DNA from: Acidimicrobiia bacterium
GTDB taxonomy: Bacteria > Actinomycetota > Acidimicrobiia > Acidimicrobiales > SZUA-35
NCBI GenBank assembly: GCA_029857855.1
Contig: JAOUGG010000075.1
Coordinates: 1 to 8,741 of the forward strand
Direction: 5' to 3'
Length of the DNA: 8,741 nucleotides
In this document: in pieces, positions 1 through 5,530 of the stretch
How the letters are laid out: every line of letters starts with the position of its first letter
Position numbering within the stretch: the first letter of the stretch is position 1
The notes under the pieces: model-generated
What the model was told of the DNA's origin: nothing
What the model saw: the letters and a program-made list of their open reading frames with translations, nothing else
Databases searched by the model: none
Made by a program: the position numbers and the translations under genes

Positions 1-237
1 TACCTCGGGAACGTTCACCACATCCGGCTCCCGCAACCATGACAACCCGGCTGCCTCGGTGGTGAAGAAGCCGTCGGGCGAGGCGGCGTGGGTCTTGGCG
101 AACACCCGTCCCCCATCCACGAGATCGACCGCATAGGAATGCGCCACGTCGCCACCGCTCAACCGACGGCTCGACGCAACAGGCCCGATCCGTTCGGTGA
201 CAAAATCGGTGACTCGACGCTCCAGCGAGGCGGACAC
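1..237 (-). CDS. Fructosamine-3-kinase-like protein, N-terminal part (cut by window edge)
   Basis: The 79 visible residues match the N-lobe of the fructosamine kinase / ketosamine-3-kinase family, cytosolic ATP-dependent kinases that phosphorylate sugar adducts on amines and so promote deglycation. Visible landmarks are LSGGDVAHSY (residues 26-35, the glycine-rich ATP-loop region), VFAKTH (45-50, with Lys48 in the position of the kinase N-lobe lysine) and FFTTEAAGLSWL followed by VPEV, a typical stretch of this family. The HGD catalytic loop would lie beyond the window. The GTG at 237 is chosen because it is the first start codon after the in-frame TAG that also ends the upstream transporter gene, about 40 bp away. 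The tight same-strand spacing suggests an operon with that transporter. Family assignment is fairly secure; the true substrate is unknown. Confidence 0.8.
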   Translation of the reverse strand, partial: MSASLERRVTDFVTERIGPVASSRRLSGGDVAHSYAVDLVDGGRVFAKTHAASPDGFFTTEAAGLSWLREPDVVNVPEV

Positions 238-276
238 ATGGTGATCGTAGTGGAACGAAGCGACGACGGTGACCGA

Positions 277-1173
277 CTAGCGGAGCGTCACTCGGGACCG
301 TGCCCGTTTGGTGGCCATCGCCTCGGCACGAGCGGCGAACACCCCGGCCATGACGATGAGCGTGCATCCGATGATCGTGAGCGCATCAGGTGTCTCCCCG
401 AAGAAGGCGAGCCCGACGGCGACGGCGCCGACGACCGTCGTGTAACGAAACGGTGCCGAGACACTGAGGTCGCCAACGCGCACGGTCTCGATGACGAAGA
501 GATAGCCAACGACAAGACACACACTGGCGACGACCAGGACGACCACGGCTCGCGTGGTGAGTGCACCCCATGCCGTGACGACTGAGACTGCTCCCGCCAT
601 CGCCGTGATGGCCACGGCGGTCAGCAGCGCAATCGCCAGAGGCGGCGTAGTCGCTTCGACTTGGTGAGTGGCGAACTCACGAACGACAAGCGCAGCAGCC
701 GCCGCGATCACGAGAATTGCCCACGGCGAAAAACCATCCGGCGTTGGACGGATGACTGCGACGACACCGGCGAACCCAATCGCCACGAGAACGTACTGGC
801 GTCGTGTCACGTTCTCGCCGCGCCGCGCGGCAACGACGGTGACCGCGAACGGGGCCGCCATCAAGATGGTGTAGGCGTTGGCGAACTCAATATGGACGAT
901 TGCGGCGAAAAAGGCCGCTGCCACCACGACCTCGGCCGCGACACGCAACACGAGCGGTCGGGTCAGGAACTGGCGGTCGAACCGCTGACGGCGCGCTCGA
1001 CCAGCGATGACGAAGATGACGATCATCCCGCAACCGCGCAGGAACAGCGCCTGGTACACGTCGAGTCCATCTTCAGTCGCGACGCGTACCAGGCCGTCGT
1101 TGATGACCGCGGCGAACGATCCGAGCGCCATGTACAGCGCACCCAGTGCATTCGGCGGCAAGTCTCGAACCAC
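277..1173 (-). CDS. EamA-family (drug/metabolite) transporter
   Basis: The 298-residue product is very hydrophobic, with about ten predicted membrane segments in two halves. This is the usual size and build of DMT-superfamily EamA permeases, inner-membrane carriers that import or export small metabolites. The second half holds the family-like stretch with SAPFRYTTVVGAV, then FGETPD, then a final helix ending FAARAEA. The N-terminus (ALGALYMALGSFAAVINDGLVR) is also typical. The listed start is a GTG; a Met at 1131, just before the first helix, is an alternative. The gene lies upstream of a fructosamine-kinase-like gene with a gap of about 40 bp, so a shared transcript is likely and the substrate could be a glycated amine or a sugar; that is inference only. 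The attC-like site at 1359-1517 lies upstream. Confidence 0.85.
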   Translation of the reverse strand: MVRDLPPNALGALYMALGSFAAVINDGLVRVATEDGLDVYQALFLRGCGMIVIFVIAGRARRQRFDRQFLTRPLVLRVAAEVVVAAAFFAAIVHIEFANAYTILMAAPFAVTVVAARRGENVTRRQYVLVAIGFAGVVAVIRPTPDGFSPWAILVIAAAAALVVREFATHQVEATTPPLAIALLTAVAITAMAGAVSVVTAWGALTTRAVVVLVVASVCLVVGYLFVIETVRVGDLSVSAPFRYTTVVGAVAVGLAFFGETPDALTIIGCTLIVMAGVFAARAEAMATKRARSRVTLR

Positions 1174-1358
1174 GACCCGAATCGTAAGCCTCTCAGGTCC
1201 GGGCTGCAGAGAGATTCACACTCCTCGGCCAAGAGCGGCCCGCCAGCATCGCACCTCCCAACCGAAACCGGCTAGCGGGGAGATTCAGCGATCTGGAACA
1301 GAAACCTCCGGAGGCTCCTGTCGAGCCGCTCGATACGCTTGCGTCGAACGTCGGCACA

Positions 1359-1517
1359 GCACAACGCTGCGGCACGACTCGCGTGCGGACAAATGATCGT
1401 CGTGCACGAGGGCGACATTGTCGATCGGGTCCACAGAGCATTCCCGGGCGGTGAGGGCACTCGACTTCGCCGGTTTCCGCTCGGGTCCGCGACTCGTCGG
1501 CTGATGCCGATATGCGC
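1359..1517 (-). repeat. attC-like imperfect palindrome (site 1)
   Basis: Read on the minus strand, the right end begins GCGCATATCGGCATC (1503-1517), nearly the same as the right ends of the sites at 3029-3091 and 4904-5043. The left end finishes GTTGTGC (1359-1365), which pairs with GCATATC apart from one T-T mismatch and one wobble. Inside these, GACGAGTCGCG on one arm pairs with the complement of CACGACTCGCG on the other arm at 9 of 11 positions. The region 1174-1754 otherwise shows no gene I can support. No stop codon of a minus-strand gene lies just to its right, unlike the other sites, so this copy may have lost its gene. Confidence 0.45.
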
Positions 1518-1716
1518 CCACACAGCGAGCACTGCGTCTCGCTTCTGGGTCGTCGTGAACGGGGATCGTTGTCCCATGGGCCGCGTGTCCTCCTTCGGAT
1601 CATGCAGCCTGACCGCCACTCATCCATGTGTCGTGGATGCCCGAAGGGTCGTACCGCGGTCTTCTGGTTTGTGCATCCACCCCGCTCGGTGAGGCAGCCT
1701 TTGCAGAGCCGGCCGC

Positions 1717-1771
1717 ACAGCCTGCGGGGTTGAGACAATTGGGCGCCACTTGCTGTGCTGCCGCAGGCTGT
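1717..1771. repeat. 11-bp perfect inverted repeat with 33-nt spacer
   Basis: ACAGCCTGCGG at 1717-1727 is followed by its exact reverse complement at 1761-1771. The right arm lies in the first codons of the truncated alpha/beta hydrolase, and an in-frame TGA (1731) lies in the loop. The repeat therefore sits at the point where the hydrolase homology starts. It could be a recombination scar, a transposon-end remnant, or a chance hairpin in GC-rich DNA. It does not carry the end motifs of the attC-like sites. Confidence 0.5.
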
Positions 1772-2378
1772 ACCGATCGGCCTCGGGTGGGCCAGGCTGC
1801 TCGACGCGGTCTTGCCTGATGCCGAGAGCCGCTTTTCGATCGTCGGGCATTCCTTTGGCGGGTCGGTCGCCATGAAGGCGGCTGCAGAATATCGCGGCCG
1901 GGTGGACCAGCTCGTCCTGATCGAACCGAACCCCTTCAATCTCCTCGCGCAGGCGCGCCGCGATCTTGCTTTTTCCGAGGCCATGACGCTGAGGAATTGC
2001 ATCAAGGAGAACAGGGCCAAGGGCGATTGGGACGCGGCCGCAGCGATCTTTGCCGATTACTGGATGGGCAAGGGCAGCTGGGAGGCGATGCCAGAAGATC
2101 GTCGCGCCAAGTTCGCCTCAGCGCTGCACCCCAATTTCCATGAATGGGACGCCGTCCTGAACGAGGCAACCCCGCTTGCGACATGGCGCGATGTCCTGCC
2201 GGAGGCGACCACCGTGGTCATCGCCGAGGACACGGTACGGTCGATCCGCGAGATCGCCGAGCTGATGGCACAGGCCTGCCCAGACTGGCGGTTCGAGACG
2301 CTCGGGCAGGGTGCGCACATGGCCGCGCTCACGCTGCCCGAGACGATGAACCCGATCATCCGGGCGGCGCTGAGCTAG
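1755..2378 (+). pseudogene. Alpha/beta hydrolase, N-terminally truncated
   Basis: The 207 residues match the alpha/beta hydrolase fold (esterase or C-C hydrolase type). The nucleophile elbow GHSFGG is at residues 31-36 with Ser33, the likely acid is in VVIAEDT, and the catalytic His is in QGAHMAALTLPE near the C-terminus. In full-length relatives the nucleophile is usually near residue 90-110, so about 60-70 N-terminal residues are missing, including the HG oxyanion-hole loop. The frame is closed upstream by TGA at 1731, and neither of the other plus frames restores the missing part. The listed start is a GTG. Phrases such as TTTTCCGAGGCC and the general wording look proteobacterial rather than like the neighbours, but I could not measure codon bias. 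A short protein could still be made, but it probably lacks activity. Confidence 0.7.
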
Positions 2379-2608
2379 ACACTGTCTGGACTCCCATATC
2401 GCCCACCCGATCCCATAGATTCTCCCGTCGGGTACGGCACCTACGGTCGCGGCGACCAGTCCCATGGTGCTCACCATGCCGACCGGTCGGGACTGCCCCT
2501 GATCGCCGGCTTGGTGGCGCGACGTTCTATGAATGACGGGCCTGGCTGTGCCATGCCGAAGGGCTCGCGTTCCGGTCTGATAGCCTAGGGCGCCCTAAAG
2601 TCCGGTCG
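2379..2608. other. Gene-free stretch, possible decayed attC-like site
   Basis: I see no gene here. Near 2432-2446 the plus strand reads GTACGGCACCTACGG, close to the GAACGGCACCTACGCG left end of the site at 6143-6262 but without the AAC core. Near 2573-2586 the minus strand reads GGCTATCAGACC, resembling the right end of the site at 4190-4290. The two could be the ends of a decayed site of about 155 bp. A 6-bp inverted repeat, GGTCGCGGCGACC, lies just inside the left end. A small hairpin (AGAC-ACT-GTCT) directly overlaps the end of the hydrolase gene but has no T-run, so I do not call it a terminator. Confidence 0.25.
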
Positions 2609-2768
2609 ATGGACCGGAACAACCGGCACGACCTTCCGACCCAGTTCGAACTCACGTGGCCAACCGTCCTCACCATGCGCGAACTCCGTGGATCGGCGAC
2701 CAACAGCGAGATCAGCGACGAGGTCGTTGCCCGTGAGGGGTTCACCGAGGAACAGCAGGCAACCCGTC
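2609..2768 (+). pseudogene. Mrr-type restriction protein, N-terminal domain fragment
   Basis: The ATG at 2609 opens a frame whose first ~52 residues look like the N-terminal winged-helix domain of Mrr-family restriction endonucleases (Mrr_N). Landmarks are FELTWPTVLTMRELRGSA, NSEISDEVVAREGF and TEEQQATRR. In the family this is followed by a stretch like GRRTEIEYRLAWART and then by the nuclease domain; neither is present. After about codon 53 the reading frame runs on to 2893, but that part is the antisense of an amidohydrolase-like start and of a tRNA-like element, so it is not natural protein. The gene is therefore a 5' fragment, cut near 2765. It would at most give a DNA-binding domain without nuclease. 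Confidence 0.6.
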
Positions 2769-2815
2769 GGCGTCCCATCGAAGACGTAGGCGTTCCTGAT
2801 CAGGAGATCTGGCAT
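2766..2815 (-). pseudogene. Amidohydrolase-like gene, first ~16 codons only
   Basis: The minus strand starts with ATG and reads MPDLLIRNAYVFDGTP. This is the classic opening of amidohydrolases such as N-acyl-D-amino-acid deacylases or dihydroorotase-like enzymes. The next residues expected (a G-rich loop, then a strand with DGRI) are absent. Instead the DNA becomes the antisense of the Mrr fragment, so the 76-residue frame continuing to 2585 is mostly artificial. Both gene starts point towards each other and meet within about 10 bp, showing a deletion or recombination join. A GGTGA ribosome-site-like sequence lies about 5 bp before the ATG. The match is short, so a chance resemblance remains possible. 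Confidence 0.4.
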
Positions 2816-2833
2816 CGCGTCACCATAGTCGCG

Positions 2834-2862
2834 GTCAACGAACCTCGGCTAAGCCGAGCACC
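2834..2862. repeat. Short perfect hairpin (CTCGGCT arms)
   Basis: CTCGGCTAAGCCGAG-type symmetry (7-bp arms around a single base) lies between the amidohydrolase-like start and the tRNA-like element. There is no T-run, so no terminator is called. It may be a regulatory hairpin of the lost gene or chance. Confidence 0.3.
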
Positions 2863-2865
2863 CGT

Positions 2866-2944
2866 GCCCGATCCCTCTAGACGGACGGTCTAGGCTGGAC
2901 TCTCCCCCTGAAGGAGTGTGGGTTCCAATCCCACCCCGGGCACC
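2866..2944 (+). tRNA. Truncated tRNA-like element (Leu/Ser type 3' half)
   Basis: The 3' part is tRNA-like in order: a variable-arm-like hairpin CTCC-CCCTGAA-GGAG, a T-arm with stem GTGGG/CCCAC around the loop TTCCAAT (the usual loop has a purine where this has C), then the acceptor strand CCCGGGC, A and an encoded CCA. A long variable arm and the CCCGGGCACCA end suit tRNA-Leu (or Ser). Upstream, GCCCG at about 2868 could pair with CGGGC, and a hairpin CTAGAC-GGACG-GTCTAG could be a relic of the anticodon arm. However, there is no D-arm and the loop lacks the usual U before the anticodon. It is therefore not a working tRNA. Such 3' halves are typical leftovers of mobile elements that insert at tRNA genes, or this is a decayed gene carried as cargo. 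It is antisense to the cassette orientation. Confidence 0.5.
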
Positions 2945-3028
2945 AACAACAAGCAGGTCTTCCGTCGAACGGCTCCGAACCGACCCAGGCCGCTCGGTAA
3001 TCACGCCGAAACTGAAACGCCCAAGCCC

Positions 3029-3091
3029 GCGCATAACGGCACGTCGGCGCTCGCGCTCGTTCGAGCGTCGAGTACCGATGTCGATATGCGC
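3029..3091 (-). repeat. attC-like site (site 2), best-folding copy
   Basis: This 63-nt sequence is nearly one continuous palindrome. GCGCATA (3029-3035) pairs with TATGCGC (3085-3091). After a short unpaired spacer, ACGTCGG (3041-3047) pairs with CCGATGT (3075-3081) with one G-T wobble. Then CTCGCGCTCG (3050-3059) pairs with CGAGCG-T-CGAG (3062-3072), a 10-bp stem with one bulged base. Outer arm, spacer, inner arm and an extrahelical base are the hallmarks of integron attC sites. On the minus strand the right end reads GCATATC and the left end is GTTATGC, which fits the R' core GTTRRRY except for one base. It starts 18 bp after the stop of the minus-strand GNAT, where an attC belongs in a cassette. 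Confidence 0.6.
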
Positions 3092-3109
3092 TAGTGATCC
3101 GACGCTTGG

Positions 3110-3648
3110 TCAGGGCGTCGCGACCCACACGAGACCGTTCCACAGCCCGTAGCCGTCATAGTGGCCGGCGAAGTCAAGGTCGACTCGGCGTTGCATGCCG
3201 AGCCTGTTCATAACTGCTTGCGAGCGGACATTCTCTGCTGCGGTGTAGGCGAGCACCTGAGGCAGGCCGAGCCGCTCGAAGGCGTCGATGAGCGCTGCGG
3301 TTGCAGCCTCCGTTGCGTAGCCATGGCCCCAAGCGTTTCTGGACAGTCGCCACCCGATATCCCAGTGCTCACCGAGCGGGTGATCGTCGGTGTGTGGGAC
3401 GATTCCGCCGTAACCCAAGAAGCCGCCGAGTCGGTCCGTCACGACCCAGCGAGTGATCCCGTGCAAGGCGAACGTTTTCGAAACCGGTCGAGCTTGTCGT
3501 CGCTCGCGCCACGCGTGAGCGGCCCTCCGAGATCAGCCATCACGTCAACGTCAGCGTTCATCGTGGCGAAGTCGGCAGCGTCCGAACTGCGCCACGGTCG
3601 TAGCTTGAGTCGATCGGTCGAGATCTCGAACTCAGCCCTCCTCACCAC
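3110..3648 (-). pseudogene. RimJ/RimL-type GNAT acetyltransferase with a frameshift
   Basis: Two overlapping minus-strand frames together give one GNAT. The upstream frame, starting at GTG 3648, reads EISTDRLKLRPWRSSDAADF then GGPLTR and SDDKLDRF. The downstream frame continues FALHGITRWVVTDRLGG, DIGWRLSRNAWGHGYATEAA (the acetyl-CoA-binding motif region), then AENVRSQAVMNRLGM near the C-terminus. This is the standard order of the family that acetylates protein N-termini or small amines. The break is near 3474-3482, at CGAAAACG, where adding one base would rejoin the frames; a one-base deletion in the A-run is the simplest cause. It may be a real inactivating mutation or a sequencing error. 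The stop codon is 18 bp before the attC-like site at 3029-3091. Confidence 0.75.
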
Positions 3649-3652
3649 CCGA

Positions 3653-3738
3653 TAATGACACGGACCCGGCGCCGCAGTCCCCCGCCCATCGCCGCACATA
3701 TTCGGGCGGCAAACCGCTCCAGATTGTGCGGTCTTGCA
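3653..3738 (-). repeat. Degenerate attC-like site between VOC and GNAT genes
   Basis: On the minus strand this gap begins CGAATAGCCAACCGG, a few bases after the VOC stop, and ends CGTGTCATTATCGG. The latter resembles CGTGCCGTTATGCG of the site at 3029-3091 but has ATT instead of the core GTT. Inside, CCGCAC and GTGCGG form a 6-bp pair. The position (directly after a minus-strand stop codon, directly before the next gene) is what a cassette array predicts, but the core is altered, so the copy may be inactive or only a coincidence. Confidence 0.3.
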
Positions 3739-3746
3739 CCGGTTGG

Positions 3747-4118
3747 CTATTCGCTCAGGTGGCACACCGCTTCGACGTTGTTGCCGTCGGGATCTCGTAC
3801 GAAACCGCCGTAGTAGTTGGGGTGGTACTCGGGCCACAGTCGCGGCGGGTGTAGCACCTCGACGCCTGCTTCTTTGGCTGCCTCAAAGAATGCGTCTACG
3901 CCGGCTCGGTCGGGTGCGCTGAATGCGATGTGGGACTCGCGGAAGCCTTGTCCGGTTGTCTGCGGGCCGAGCCAGAAGTCGGGCATCGGTGGGACGCCGT
4001 ATCCGATGGTGTCGCCGAAGTCCATGATTCTCTGACCGCCGATCGTGGCGAGTGTCTTGTCGTAGAAGGCTGCACTTGCGGCGATGTCAGCGCACTGTAT
4101 GGAGAGATGATCAAGCAC
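3747..4118 (-). CDS. VOC-family (glyoxalase/dioxygenase superfamily) protein
   Basis: The 123 residues form a single vicinal-oxygen-chelate unit of two beta-alpha-beta-beta-beta modules, the normal size for small VOC proteins. These bind a metal and act as lyases, dioxygenases or antibiotic-resistance proteins. Likely metal ligands are His4 in VLDHLSIQC, His63 in ESHIAFSA and Glu116 in DPDGNNVEAVCH. The start GTG at 4118 is chosen because homology begins at VLDHLSI. The frame stays open to 4277, but that extension reads through the attC-like site at 4190-4290 and is unlikely to be translated. The ~70 bp between that site and the GTG could hold the promoter and ribosome site. The function cannot be narrowed further. 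Confidence 0.8.
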   Translation of the reverse strand: MLDHLSIQCADIAASAAFYDKTLATIGGQRIMDFGDTIGYGVPPMPDFWLGPQTTGQGFRESHIAFSAPDRAGVDAFFEAAKEAGVEVLHPPRLWPEYHPNYYGGFVRDPDGNNVEAVCHLSE

Positions 4119-4189
4119 GCCACGAATTCTCGCGCGGCGGCGAGCCGACCGCTCGATAATGCTCTGCCGGTCGGCGGTGAACACCTGCG

Positions 4190-4290
4190 CGAGAACGGCA
4201 CGTGAGGGCTCGGGAATCCGCTTCAGAACGCGCGCGGCCCGATCGCAGCCCGCCAGCGGCGCCGACGCGCTCCGCACTGCCGATAGTGCG
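4190..4290 (-). repeat. attC-like site (site 3)
   Basis: On the minus strand the right end reads GCACTATCGGCAGTGCGG (about 4271-4288), beginning 15-20 bp after the stop of the P-loop kinase gene. The left end reads CACGTGCCGTTCTCGC, with core GTTCTCG at 4190-4196. The interior is related to the sites at 4904-5043 and 6143-6262: 4218-4234 matches 4932-4948 at 16 of 17 bases, and GCCCGATCGCA (4237-4247) matches 6191-6201 exactly. Pairing of the two extreme ends is weaker than in the site at 3029-3091. Confidence 0.5.
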
Positions 4291-4304
4291 TCGGTGCCGG
4301 AGAC

Positions 4305-4862
4305 TCAGTCCTCGACCGGCGACCCGTCCGGTGCCTCGCTCAACAGCAGTCGACGGACTGCGTCGGCAACTGACTCGATGTCGACCGGGACAGTGGTATC
4401 GACCTCGACGAGCGGGGCATCGAGGTCGAGCGGCTGGGGAGGCCTCTTTCGCCACCCGGCAGTAGCTCTCTCGTCCTGGTGCTCGGGAAGATGCCTAGGA
4501 TGACGGTCCGGGTCATCCCGATGGAGCCGGTAGCGCTCCCACGCGATCTCCACGGGGCACATGCGATAAGCCTGGATCAGCCCCTCGCCTAGGGCCTCGA
4601 GCGCGGACTCGGCCACGCCGGCGTGGAAGTGGGCTTCGAGGATCACGTCGCCGGCGAGGTCTTCGACCAGCTGGTACATGACCCCGTGAGCTGCCCGGCT
4701 GAGAGTGCTCGCCCACTTGCTGTCACCTGTACCGAGCGTGTCCATCAAGGACTCCTTGATCACATCCTTGGAAACTACCGGCAGCCCCATCGCTGACCCC
4801 AGCGACCTGGCCAGCGTCGTCTTTCCGCTACCAGGAATCCCGGCCACTGCGATGATTGTCAC
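4305..4862 (-). CDS. P-loop NTPase / small-molecule kinase (AAA_33 type)
   Basis: The 185-residue product starts VTIIAVAGIPGSGKTTLARS, with a Walker A motif GIPGSGKT at residues 8-15. VSKDVIKESLMD follows, the region after beta-2 that contacts substrate in zeta-toxin, polynucleotide-kinase and chloramphenicol-phosphotransferase-like kinases. VILEAHFHAGVAESAL is the Walker-B-like strand, and RYRLHRDDPDRHP is an arginine-rich lid. It is probably a cytosolic ATP-dependent kinase of a small molecule, and the substrate is unknown. The GTG at 4862 fits the family start. An ATG at 4898 (MARKQ) is possible but lies six bases from the attC-like core, and a GTG at 4919 lies inside the palindrome. No partner antitoxin is seen, so a toxin role is unsupported. 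Confidence 0.75.
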   Translation of the reverse strand: MTIIAVAGIPGSGKTTLARSLGSAMGLPVVSKDVIKESLMDTLGTGDSKWASTLSRAAHGVMYQLVEDLAGDVILEAHFHAGVAESALEALGEGLIQAYRMCPVEIAWERYRLHRDDPDRHPRHLPEHQDERATAGWRKRPPQPLDLDAPLVEVDTTVPVDIESVADAVRRLLLSEAPDGSPVED

Positions 4863-4903
4863 CGCCTGATCCAAGCACCCCCGTTGCTTCCGCGCCATGA
4901 GCG

Positions 4904-5043
4904 CAAGAACCGCACCCACGCGAGCGGCTACCCGCTCCAGAACGCGCGGCCACCCCGGATCGCAAGCTCGACAGCGGCGCCTTGCGTTCCGCAGTGCCGG
5001 ATCCTTCGCTGGCTGAGCTGTGTGGCCCGGCTGTCGATATGCG
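4904..5043 (-). repeat. attC-like site (site 4)
   Basis: On the minus strand the right end reads CGCATATCGACAGCCGG (outer right end, about 5027-5043), about 15 bp after the stop of the DUF1697 fragment. The left end has core GTTCTTG (4904-4910) preceded by GGGTGCG. It shares a block of 22 identical bases with the next site (4918-4939 versus 6157-6178), extending to 30 of 31. A second right-end-like motif, GGATCCGGCACTGCGG, lies further in (4989-5004) and is shared with 6143-6262. The site may therefore be about 100 bp with an added flank, or 140 bp in full. Confidence 0.5.
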
Positions 5044-5057
5044 TGGCCTTGGAGTCC

Positions 5058-5490
5058 TCAGCTCAGTCGCTGCGCGAGCCGTTCGATCGTTCCCAGAGTT
5101 CGCACGGTCGTTTGACCGAAGACCTTGTCCATGGCCTTGTGGATCTGCCCCAATTCGTTGAGCCCGGTCGGAGGCAGCCATTGGAGTTCGGCGCCAATCT
5201 GATGAACCTCGTGGTCATCCGGATACACGGAGTCGAGGTCGACGTCGTCGGTCGACTTCAAGAAGACGATCTGCGGCTTTCCACCAGCAGATCCGGTCCG
5301 CCCCTGGATCGGCGAGGATACGACAACCTTCTTCAGGTCGCCTGCCTTTCGCACGAACACCTCGACGTCATAGCCAAGCGCCGTCGCTAGCGTTCTTGAG
5401 ATCTGCGAGCCATCCGCAGTGTCCACAGCACCGAGGATGACGTTTCCGCTCGCTTGATACGCAGAGACATCGTCGTAACCGGCGCCGGGG
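5058..5490 (-). pseudogene. DUF1697-family protein, 5'-truncated
   Basis: The frame matches the DUF1697 family, proteins of about 180 residues of unknown function. Recognisable parts are GYDDVSAYQASGNVIL (compare the usual DVRTYLQSGNVVF), FVRKAGDLKKVV, QIVFLKSTD and a C-terminus TVRTLGTIERLAQRLS. Homology extends to about 5490, well upstream of the GTG at 5426. The family's opening RGINVGG segment of about 30 residues is absent because the sequence changes to unrelated DNA next to the divergent GNAT that starts at 5531. No good start codon lies before the QASGNV region. A shortened protein from GTG 5426 (122 residues) is possible. The stop is followed by the attC-like site at 4904-5043. Confidence 0.65.
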
Positions 5491-5530
5491 TCGAGGGGTC
5501 TAGATTGGATCTTGAGCGAAATGGGGCCGC

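Noticed and set aside
88..585. Plus-strand open frame of 165 codons
   Set aside because: It is antisense to the kinase-like and EamA genes, is very rich in Asp, Arg and Gly, and has no domain; a GC-driven shadow frame.
1193..2020. Long minus-strand open frame of 275 codons
   Set aside because: It is Arg/Ser/Pro-rich low-complexity sequence crossing an attC-like site and the antisense of the hydrolase; no recognisable domain.
2118..2477. Minus-strand frame starting MVSTMGLVAATVGAV, resembling the translated repeat block VAARVGAV
   Set aside because: The likeness is short and most of the frame is antisense to the hydrolase.
2866..2944. tmRNA 3' end
   Set aside because: tmRNA acceptor ends normally close with CTCC-A-CCA paired to a 5' GGGG; here the end is CCCGGGC-A-CCA and no mRNA-like tag frame is seen.
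2866..2944. Intact functional tRNA-Leu
   Set aside because: There is no D-arm, the anticodon loop lacks the conserved U, and only about 10 bases separate the possible 5' acceptor from the next stem.
2849..3034. Minus-strand frame beginning right at the core GTTATG of the 3029-3091 site
   Set aside because: Its start position is tempting for a cassette gene, but the sequence GARGGIGTHTP is the well-known false translation of a tRNA antisense strand.
4305..4862. Zeta-type toxin of a toxin-antitoxin pair
   Set aside because: The P-loop fold fits several kinase families and no epsilon-like antitoxin gene is adjacent.
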